Source of the DNA: Azolla caroliniana
Taxonomy: Eukaryota; Polypodiophyta
DNA: 64,000 nucleotides
Direction: 5' to 3'
Assembly (NCBI GenBank): GCA_043228905.1
Contig: JBHGNT010000003.1
Coordinates: forward strand, 11,532,001 to 11,596,000
Both the position numbers and the translations under genes were made by a program. Positions 54,911 to 62,382 of the stretch are shown here, one piece after another. Under the pieces are notes generated by a model. The model was not told where the DNA came from. It made no database searches and worked only from the letters and a program-made list of their open reading frames with translations. How positions within the stretch are numbered: the first letter of the stretch is position 1; each line of letters begins with the position of its first letter.

Positions 54911-57900
54911 CATGGGATGTCTTTCCAGTCCGACCCTCTTCCGGCATGCTTCCAGCTTGTCGGGTGTGAGCACTTTGGTCAGCATATCTGACCCGTTCTC
55001 GTCCGTGTGGATCTTCGTCAGCACGAACTCCTGGTCTTCTATCCTTTCCCGGATCCAGTGATATCTTCGCTGGATGTGCTTCGTCCGGGAGTGATAGGCC
55101 GCATTCTTCGCAAGGTGGATGGCACTCTGACTGTCGCAGTAGAGTCGGTACTCCTCCTGCCGGATACCGAGCTCTCTAATGAAGTCCTTCATCCATATTA
55201 TTTCCTTGCCGGCTTCAACAGCCGCCATGTACTCCGCCTCCGTGGTTGACAACGCAACCGTCTTCTGCAGCCTCGACTGCCACGAAACAGCTCCCCCTGC
55301 ATACGTCATCACATACCCTGATGTGGACCGGCTAGTATCTGCATCAGCCGATATATCCGAATCGGTAAAGCCGTCGAGTTCAGGCTTACCGGAGCCGAAT
55401 CGGAGGCACACGTTTGTCGTGCCCTTCAGGTATCGGAGTATCCACTTGGCCGCATTCCAGTGCTCTTTGCCGGGATTGCTCATGTACCGGCTCACCACTC
55501 CGACTGCATATCCTATGTCCGGTCTTGTACACACCATTGCGTACATCAAGCTTCCGATGGCAGAGGCATATGGTACTTTCATCATGTCCTCCTTCTCAGC
55601 CTTTGTCTTGGGGCTTTGCTTGCTGGACAACTTGCAGTTTGCCGGGAGGGTTGACCAGACCGGTCTTGCTTCCGACATGTTGAACCGGTGAAGCACCTTT
55701 GTCACGTACTTCTCCTGTGACAGCCACAACTGCTTCTTCTTCCGGTCCCGGATGATGTGCATCCCTAGTATTTGCCTCGCCGGACCCAGGTCCTTCATTG
55801 AGAAGGTTCGGTGAAGCGCTTTCTTCAGCATCTGTATCTTGACCTGGTCCCGTCCGACGATCAACATGTCGTCCACGTACAGGAGGAGTATTAGAAAGTC
55901 TCCTCCTTCGAACTTCTTCACAAACACGCAGTGATCGGACTGCGTTTTGTGGTACCCTTCGTCGGTCATGAAAGAGTCGAACTTCCGGTACCATTGCCGG
56001 GGAGCCTGCTTCAGTCCGTAAAGGCTCTTCTTCAACCGGCATACCAGGCGCTCCTTCCCTTTCTTCTCGAATCCTTCCGGTTGCTGCATGTAGATCCCTT
56101 CTTCGAGGTCACCGTGAAGAAATGTCGTCTTCACGTCCATCTGTTCTACCTCGAGGTCCATGCTTGCCGCTATGCTCAGCACCGTCCGGATGGAGGTCAT
56201 CTTCACTACCGGGGCAAATATCTCGTCGAAGTCGACGCCCTTCTTCTGCTGGAACCCCTTCACCACGATCCTGGCTTTGTATCTCGGGGGCTTTCCGGCA
56301 TCTCCCGGTTTCAGCTTGAACACCCACTTGTTTCGAAGTGCCCGCTTTCCTTTCGGCAACTCCACAAGTTCATATGTGTGGTTCTCATGCAGGGAATCCA
56401 TCTCCTCCTGCATGGCACTTAACCACCTGCGGCTATGGGTGTCAAGCTTTGCTTCTTCAAAACTCTCCGGCTCCCCCTCGTCGGTTAGCAGCACGTGCTC
56501 TGGTTCCGGAAATCTCCGGGGGGCCCTTCTCTCTCTTAGAGGATATCTCCGTTCCGGAGCTTCGGTAACCGGCTCCTCCGTTTCCTCTTCATCCGAATCC
56601 ATTTCGGGATCGGGGCCGGTTCGGGTATCAGTTTCATCTTCCTCGGCCGGTTCTGTTTCTTCACCGTCTTCGGCCGGATCCTCGAGTGCTAACCGGTACC
56701 TTGCCGGTCGGGACTGCTCCTCGTAGAGTTGATCCTCACCGGTCGACTTGGAGCTCTTCATCTTCTTCTCCGACTCCCAGTCGGCGAGTGTCTTGTCCTC
56801 CATGAAGATGATATCACGACTCCGGAATATCTTTTTGTCGACCGGGTCCCATACTCGGTAGCCGAACTCGTCATCGCCGTAACCGAGGAATATGCATGGC
56901 CGGGTCTTTGGATCTAGCTTTCCTCTCCGGTCCTTTGCCACATGCACATATGCGAGACACCCGAACACCTTCAGATGCCGGTAGGATACTTCCCTACCGG
57001 TCCACACTCTCTGCGGCATGTCTCCGTCCAAAGGTACTGAGGGTGATCTGTTTATCACGTATGTCGCCGTCGACATTGGCTCAGCCCAAAACCCCTTGGG
57101 TAATTTCGCATGCGCCAGCATACTCCGGACCCTCTCCATTATGGTCCGGTTCATCCTCTCGGCCAGCCCGTTCAGTTTCGGCGTCTTCGGCACAGTAAAC
57201 TCGAGCCGGATTCCCTTCGAGCGACAGTACTCCTCGAACTGCCCCCGGTATTCCCCTCCGTTATCCGCTCGTATCGCTTTCAGCTTCTTGCCGGATTCCC
57301 TTTCCACTCTCGCGTGGAGTTCTTTGAAGACGCACAACACTTGGTCCTTTGTCTTCAACGGTGCCGTCCACAGCTTCCGGTTGTGGTCATCAATGAATGT
57401 CACGAAGTACTGGGCTCCGCCATGTGACTTCGTTTCTACTTGACACACGTCAGTGTGCACCAACTCCAATGGTGCGCTACGTCTCGTCGGTGGCCTTGAG
57501 TGGAAGGAGGTTCGGTTCTGCTTACCGGCCAGGCAATCGGTGCACTTCTCCAGGTGCACATGCTTCACTGGAATAAGGTTGTCTTCTGCAAGCCTCTTCA
57601 TCCCCTTCTCACTCATGTGGCACAGTCTCTTGTGCCACAGCTCACCGGCAGTGTCGGCTGCCACGTTCAACTCCTCCGGACACAACCAGGCATTCATAAG
57701 GTACAGTGTGTTGACTTTCCGGGCCCGAGCCACTATCAGGCTCCCCTTGCTGAACTTCATTACGCAGTTCCAGATGCTACTTGTGTAGCCTTCATCGTCT
57801 AGCCTCCCGGCCGAAATCAGGTTCAATCGAACCTCCGGAACGTGTCGGACATCCTTCAGCAACATTTTGCATCCGGTCGAGGTTGTCAACCACACGTCTC

Positions 57901-58951
57901 CTATGCCGGCAATCCGGCACGTACCTTCATTTCCCATCCGAACACAGCCATGCTCACCGGCTGTGTAGGATGAGAAGTATCTTCTTTCCGGGGTCAGTTG
58001 GAACGACGCTCCGGAATCGACCACCCAGGTAGTCTCATCGCCGGCAATGTTTAGTTCACCTTCTTCGGTGATGAGCATGATCTCCTCTTCACTTGCCACA
58101 AGTGCCGTCGTTCCTTTCCGGTCCTGCCCTCGCCGATCCGAACCATTCCGGTCCGTGGCTCCCCGGTAAGCACCGTTCCGTTCCGAAGACTTCTTCGAAT
58201 CGGTGTCGTCGGCTCCGTTGTCTTTTCGGTAATGCCGACAATTCTTTCGGAAGTGCCCCGGCTTCCCACAGTGGAAGCATGTGGGCCTTCCTCTTGACTG
58301 CGACCGGGTCCCCGACTTCCGTTGTCTTCCCCGATCCGATTCGGTAAGCAGCATCTTCGGATCGGAGGCCGGTTCTTTATCTCTCCGACGCGCTTCTTCG
58401 TTCAAAATGCTTGTCTTTACCGTTTGTAGGGACAAGTTATCTTCGGTGCAGGAGGTGCTGAGAGTCACCACCAAGTTCTCCCAGCTTTCCGGCAATGTAC
58501 ACATCAGCATGATGGCTTGCATTGCATCCTCCAACGGGAACTTGATCGCCGCAAGCTGGTTCACGAATCCCATGAACGTGCTTACGTGTTCCACCATACT
58601 CTCCCCGTCCCGGTACTTGAGGTTCACTATCTTCCTCATCAGGGAGGTCCGGTTCAACGCATTCTTCCTCTCGTAGAGGCCCGACAGCTTCTGCCACATC
58701 TCATATGCGTTGGTGTCGTTCGCCACATGTTGTAGAACGCTCACGTCGACGTATTGCCGAATGGTTGCAACGGCTTTCCGGTTCAGAAGCCTCCATTCCG
58801 TCTCAAGTACCCCCTTGGGTATTTCCGACCTGTCGATCGGTTCATACAGGTCCCGAACAATGAGCAGATCCTCCATCTTTATCTTCCAGTCGGCGTAGTT
58901 CTGCGCATTCAGCACCATCATCCCCGGCTCCCCGCTGCTGCCGCCTTCCAT
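54902..58951 (-). CDS. Gag-Pol polyprotein of Copia H
   Basis: Complete Ty1/Copia polyprotein. I chose the ATG at 58951; an upstream in-frame GTG at 58960 is not needed, and only about 16 nt separate the primer site from this ATG. In order: UBN2 gag (about residues 10-190), zinc knuckle CFHCGKPGHFRKNC (about 225-238), protease WVVDSGASFQLTP (Asp about 312), and GAG-pre-integrase ELWHKRLCHMSEKG. Integrase has VHTDVCQVE, RADNGGEYRG and NGLAERMNRT as its DDE residues. RT has LLLYVDDMLIVG near residue 1022; RNase H has DSDISADADTSRSTSGY and STTEAEYMAAVEAGKE. It ends at 54902, ten bases from the LTR. No lesion is visible, so it is a candidate autonomous copy. Copia C and Copia G are close relatives. 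Confidence 0.95.
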   Translation of the reverse strand: MEGGSSGEPGMMVLNAQNYADWKIKMEDLLIVRDLYEPIDRSEIPKGVLETEWRLLNRKAVATIRQYVDVSVLQHVANDTNAYEMWQKLSGLYERKNALNRTSLMRKIVNLKYRDGESMVEHVSTFMGFVNQLAAIKFPLEDAMQAIMLMCTLPESWENLVVTLSTSCTEDNLSLQTVKTSILNEEARRRDKEPASDPKMLLTESDRGRQRKSGTRSQSRGRPTCFHCGKPGHFRKNCRHYRKDNGADDTDSKKSSERNGAYRGATDRNGSDRRGQDRKGTTALVASEEEIMLITEEGELNIAGDETTWVVDSGASFQLTPERRYFSSYTAGEHGCVRMGNEGTCRIAGIGDVWLTTSTGCKMLLKDVRHVPEVRLNLISAGRLDDEGYTSSIWNCVMKFSKGSLIVARARKVNTLYLMNAWLCPEELNVAADTAGELWHKRLCHMSEKGMKRLAEDNLIPVKHVHLEKCTDCLAGKQNRTSFHSRPPTRRSAPLELVHTDVCQVETKSHGGAQYFVTFIDDHNRKLWTAPLKTKDQVLCVFKELHARVERESGKKLKAIRADNGGEYRGQFEEYCRSKGIRLEFTVPKTPKLNGLAERMNRTIMERVRSMLAHAKLPKGFWAEPMSTATYVINRSPSVPLDGDMPQRVWTGREVSYRHLKVFGCLAYVHVAKDRRGKLDPKTRPCIFLGYGDDEFGYRVWDPVDKKIFRSRDIIFMEDKTLADWESEKKMKSSKSTGEDQLYEEQSRPARYRLALEDPAEDGEETEPAEEDETDTRTGPDPEMDSDEEETEEPVTEAPERRYPLRERRAPRRFPEPEHVLLTDEGEPESFEEAKLDTHSRRWLSAMQEEMDSLHENHTYELVELPKGKRALRNKWVFKLKPGDAGKPPRYKARIVVKGFQQKKGVDFDEIFAPVVKMTSIRTVLSIAASMDLEVEQMDVKTTFLHGDLEEGIYMQQPEGFEKKGKERLVCRLKKSLYGLKQAPRQWYRKFDSFMTDEGYHKTQSDHCVFVKKFEGGDFLILLLYVDDMLIVGRDQVKIQMLKKALHRTFSMKDLGPARQILGMHIIRDRKKKQLWLSQEKYVTKVLHRFNMSEARPVWSTLPANCKLSSKQSPKTKAEKEDMMKVPYASAIGSLMYAMVCTRPDIGYAVGVVSRYMSNPGKEHWNAAKWILRYLKGTTNVCLRFGSGKPELDGFTDSDISADADTSRSTSGYVMTYAGGAVSWQSRLQKTVALSTTEAEYMAAVEAGKEIIWMKDFIRELGIRQEEYRLYCDSQSAIHLAKNAAYHSRTKHIQRRYHWIRERIEDQEFVLTKIHTDENGSDMLTKVLTPDKLEACRKRVGLERHPMPK

Positions 58952-58967
58952 TTTCTGCACTGCAGTC

Positions 58968-58979
58968 GCTCTGATACCA
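58968..58979 (-). other. primer-binding site of Copia H
   Basis: Minus strand TGGTATCAGAGC, perfect initiator-Met site, between the right LTR and the gag start. Confidence 0.95.
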
Positions 58980-58982
58980 GAT

Positions 58983-59591
58983 TTTTAGAAATTGACGCTT
59001 TCAAAACCTTCACCTCTCGGCCACAACCGAGGAAACATGAGTCAATGCAGCAGTAAATCGAAAACACAGAGAGAGACTCGAATGCACAGGGTTTAGCGTG
59101 GAAAACCCTAGACGGGAAAAACCACGGGAGTGCAAGACTCCAACGATCACTATACGCAGGGAATGTACAATGGCGAGCTGCAAGGTGACGACCTTGAGCT
59201 CGCTGTCCTCGCCACAGGCGGCGGTATTACACAGAGGCGTCGACCTCTTCCTTTCTCTCTCTCTCTCACTCTCTCTCTCGGCTGCTCTCACTTCGCTCCC
59301 TCTAAGTGGAAAACAGAAAAATGAGCAACAACAACAAAACTGTTTGCCCTAAGTCATATTTATACACATATGACTTTCGGGCTATTTACAAATATAGCCT
59401 AGAGGGCCCTTGGCAAACATATTCACAAATATGTCCCCGCATCCGGATCTCTCTCCGGGTACATTCGTCATCCGGCTCCGTAGCCGGGGTCTTCATCATC
59501 CGGTTCCGATACCGGGTACTCCTCATTTGGGTCTTCATTCCCGATTCCCGGACATCTGACCATCCCATCCGGAGGGACCGTAATCCCAACA
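58983..59591 (-). repeat. 5' LTR of Copia H
   Basis: 609 bp, near-identical to 54281-54891. Its 3' terminal CA (minus strand) has become AA. Confidence 0.95.
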
Positions 59592-59596
59592 GCTAG

Positions 59597-60704
59597 ATGA
59601 GGAGGCGCGTCGGAAGGATAAAGATACGAGCTCCGACTCCAAAGTGCTCCTTACCGAATCAGAACGCAGAAGACATAGAAACCGTAGTCCTCAGAACCGG
59701 GAGAAGTCGGGGACACGGTCAAAGTCAAGGGGGAGGCCTACTTGCTTCTATTGCGGCAAGCCGGGACACTTCCAAAAGAACTGTCGGCATTTCCGTAAAG
59801 ACAAGGAAACCGACGGTACCGATTCAAAGCAAACCCCGAGCCGGAACGGTACAGACCGGAACGGTAAAGAACAGAGGGGGCCGGACCGGAAGGGAACGAC
59901 GGCAATCGCGGCAAGTGAAGAGGAGTTGATGTTCATCACCGAGGAGAGTGAGATAAACCTTGCCGGCGACGAGATGACCTGGGTGGTAGACTCCGGAGCG
60001 TCGTTCCACCTTACCCCGGACCAGAAATGCTTCTCATCCTATTCAGCCGGTGATCACGGCTGTGTCCAGATGGGGAATGAAGGAACATGCCGAATTGTCG
60101 GCATAGGAGACGTGTGGCTGACAACACCAACCGGATGCAAGTTGTTGCTGAAGGATGTCCGACACGTTCCGGAAGTTCGTCTGAACCTGATATCAGCCAG
60201 TCAGCTAGATGATGAAGGCTACACGGGTAGCATCCGGAACGGTGTCATGATGTTCAGCAAAGGGAGCTTGATTGTGGCTCGGGCCCGGAAGGTAAACACG
60301 TTGTACCTGATGAATGCCCGGTTATGTCCGGAAGAAGTGAACGTGGCATCCGACACTGCCGGTGAGCTGTGGCACAAGAGGTTGTGTCATATGAGCGAGA
60401 AGGGGATGAAGAGGCTTGCAGACGACAACCTCATTCCAGTGAAGAACGTGCACTGGGAGAAGTGCACTGATTGTTTGGCCGGTAAGCAGAACCGGACCTC
60501 CTTTCGATCAAGGCCACCGATGAGACGTAATGCACCACTGGAGTTGGTGCATACGGATGAGTGTCAAGTAGACTCGAAGTCACATGCTGGAGCGCAGTAC
60601 TTCGTGACGTTCATAGATGACCACAGCCGGAAGCTGTGGGCCACACCGCTGAAGACGAAGGATCAGGTGTTATCCGTCTTCAAAGAGCTCCACGCGAGAG
60701 TGGA
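59597..60704 (+). pseudogene. Copia G gag C-terminus, protease and integrase start
   Basis: Resumes the gag frame after Copia H: basic linker, zinc knuckle CFYCGKPGHFQKNC (about 59745-59790), protease TWVVDSGASFHLTP (about 59980), LWHKRLCHMSEKGMKRLADD, CTDCLAGKQNRTSF, then integrase to HTDECQVDSKSHAGAQYFVTFIDDHSRKLWA. It ends at FKELHARV, where Gypsy I starts. Everything visible is open and most similar to Copia C and H. The first Asp of the integrase triad is present; the rest is off-window. Confidence 0.9.
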
Positions 60705-61124
60705 TGTTATTCTCTTAGCCGGACAAGGCCTAACACAAGGTGTCACGGAGACACTTCACCAAAGGGTGATTACGGCATAGGATTAAGATTCAACGATTAC
60801 ACCGACTTACGTAGGTTACACGATTAGATTGCTTTGGTTAATTACACGCGTAAGATATAACAGTGATTACAGAACGGAAATCAAGACAGAAGTATAAACA
60901 ACATAAGCTCTACTAATTATCCGCTGTCATTACAATAGGGTCCGGGCCTTTAAATAGGTTTCCGGCCCGTAGTACAAAACGGTGCCTCTCGCACCTATTC
61001 GGGATCCGTCCGGATCTGGAACGGCATACCGTTTCCAGTCCGTCCGTCCACACTTTGCTCATTTACAACCATATCTAATTAATTCCTTCACTCCGTATTT
61101 TGGACTCCTTGCCGGCCGGTAACA
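60705..61124 (-). repeat. 3' LTR of Gypsy I
   Basis: 420 bp. On the minus strand it opens TGTTACCGGCCGG, similar to the TGTTACCCGGACA opening of Gypsy B, and it ends AATAACA. The conserved CCCACGGGCGTGCCA block precedes it by 2 nt. Confidence 0.75.
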
Positions 61125-61126
61125 CA

Positions 61127-61136
61127 TGGCACGCCC
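61127..61136 (-). other. tRNA-3'-end-like block before the 3' LTR of Gypsy I
   Basis: Minus strand GGGCGTGCCA, 2 nt before the LTR, the same sequence and spacing as at 26849-26858. No canonical polypurine tract touches the LTR; a purine-rich GAAGGGGCCGAGAAGGG lies about 30 nt further inside. Confidence 0.6.
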
Positions 61137-61176
61137 GTGGGACAGTACCTTGTACGTCGAACCCTTCTCGGCCCCT

Positions 61177-62292
61177 TCATTGTTCACCCAAATTGTTCAA
61201 AATAGTTTGTTCAAGAATTTCCACTTGTTCTTCCGGTTGTGGTTGTTGCGGCTGTGCTTGCTGCTGCTGCTGTGGTTGCGGTTGGGACTGAGGCTGCTCC
61301 GGCTGCTCTGCTTGCTGCTGCTGCTCCGTTTGTTTCGCTGACTCCGGCTGCTCCGTTTGTCTCTCTGGCTCCGGCATCTCCGTTTGACTGCTTCTGGTCC
61401 GGTCTCCTTCCAGTAACGGTTCCTCATCACTGAGGTTGACCGTAACTGGTTCTCGTTCTTTCTCTCCCCGGATCCGGGACCTCTCGTAGCTTTCAAACTG
61501 GATCTGCGCCTCCAGCCTGTCGTCGTCCAGCTGAGCTACAAGTTGCCGGACTTGCTCTAATTGGTCTTCTGCCAAGGCTTGAAAGTCTTCGGCAAGCTCA
61601 TCCCTTATGCCGGTGAAGTCTTCGGAAGTCAGCATATAGCAATCATCTCCCTCCTTCCGCCGGTTCTCTACGTCAGCCCGGAGCAATTGGAGTTCCGCCG
61701 CGTTCGTGGCCCACTTGGTCCACCATTTGACGGACCCGTTGTCAATCAAGCTCTTGGTCTGGTTCAACCAGGCCCGCATTATATCCTGGATGCGACTTGC
61801 TCCCATTTGTGCTCTGCTTTCCACCACTTGTCGCTCCTCCTTCAACTGCTTGATGAGATTTGCCGTATCCTCCGCCTGCTCCCTGTAGCGCGTCAGCTGC
61901 CCTTGATATGTCGTTTGCAGCCTCTGCAGTACCTCCGCCGCTCTTTCTTTTTCCGCCTGCTGTTGCCTGAGGAGCTCTGTCCGAACCTTCTCCGCCTCTT
62001 CCAACCGTCTTCTGTTTTCCGCTTGTTCCTTGGCGAATGCGGTTGCGGTCCGATCAACTGCTTGCCGGAGCTCATCCGTCCGTTCCTTGTGCTCCGTTTG
62101 CAACCGTTTCCACTGTCTTGGTGCTTCTGTGCTTCTTGGCTCGCGAAATGAAAAGGTCTCCATGCGTTCTGCTTCTTCTTTGTGCGTTTTGGCGCCTTTT
62201 TCGAGCATGCACACGTCGTGTACCAATTTAGTATTAAGTAGCGTGGCGTCTCTTAAATGCCCACTACGTACCTTTTCGCGCCTTGCTTTCAC
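61177..62292 (-). CDS. Gypsy I accessory coiled-coil protein (ORF-B type)
   Basis: Uninterrupted 371-residue frame between pol and the 3' LTR, in sense with the element. I do not know a named family for it. Residues about 30-160 are an extended heptad-type coiled coil rich in Glu, Arg, Gln and Leu (EEAEKVRTELLRQQQAEKERAAEVLQ region). Residues about 170-220 hold the segment shared with Gypsy B (KWWTKWATNAAELQLLRADVENR). About 290-360 is a Gln/Pro/Glu low-complexity tail. No transmembrane segment or signal peptide is apparent, so a classical envelope protein is unlikely. A structural, RNP or trafficking role is possible but unproven. Start taken at the ATG at 62292. Confidence 0.8.
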   Translation of the reverse strand: MKARREKVRSGHLRDATLLNTKLVHDVCMLEKGAKTHKEEAERMETFSFREPRSTEAPRQWKRLQTEHKERTDELRQAVDRTATAFAKEQAENRRRLEEAEKVRTELLRQQQAEKERAAEVLQRLQTTYQGQLTRYREQAEDTANLIKQLKEERQVVESRAQMGASRIQDIMRAWLNQTKSLIDNGSVKWWTKWATNAAELQLLRADVENRRKEGDDCYMLTSEDFTGIRDELAEDFQALAEDQLEQVRQLVAQLDDDRLEAQIQFESYERSRIRGEKEREPVTVNLSDEEPLLEGDRTRSSQTEMPEPERQTEQPESAKQTEQQQQAEQPEQPQSQPQPQQQQQAQPQQPQPEEQVEILEQTILNNLGEQ

Positions 62293-62315
62293 ACCCGTTC
62301 ATACCTCGATTTTTA

Positions 62316-62319
<4 letters not shown>

Positions 62320-62352
<33 letters not shown>
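62320..62352 (-). repeat. poly(A) tract between pol and accessory ORF
   Basis: 33 consecutive T on the plus strand (A in the element sense), followed by a further T-rich stretch to about 62365. It lies between the pol stop (62383) and the ATG of the coiled-coil ORF (62292). Confidence 0.95.
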
Positions 62353-62361
<9 letters not shown>

Positions 62362-62382
62362 TTTTAATGACGGTGTGTGACC

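Larger units (their letters stand above)
54281..59591 (-). mobile_element. Copia H, intact young Ty1/Copia element
   Basis: LTRs 54281-54891 and 58983-59591 are near-identical; differences include a 2-bp CT-repeat length change and a few substitutions. Perfect GCTAG duplications flank it (54276-54280 and 59592-59596). Primer site, polypurine tract and a single uninterrupted 1349-codon gag-pol are present. It is inserted head-on into Copia G gag. The terminal TG of the right LTR is mutated to TT (58983-58984). Confidence 0.95.
52785..60704 (+). mobile_element. Copia G, Ty1/Copia element split twice
   Basis: 5' LTR 52785-53704, initiator-Met primer site, gag to 54280, then Copia H inserted with a GCTAG duplication. 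Gag-pol resumes at 59597 (one GCTAG kept at 59592-59596) and runs open to about 60704, where Gypsy I begins. The rest of pol and the 3' LTR are outside the window. The visible coding parts contain no stop or frameshift, so it was intact or nearly so when hit. Confidence 0.9.

Noticed and set aside
55007-58898. Many plus-strand frames of 60-190 codons opposite Copia H
   Set aside because: Antisense shadows of the intact minus-strand polyprotein; composition follows from its codon use.
61561-62380. Plus-strand frames up to 196 codons opposite the Gypsy I accessory ORF
   Set aside because: Leu-rich antisense reading of a Glu/Gln-rich coiled-coil gene; no independent signal.
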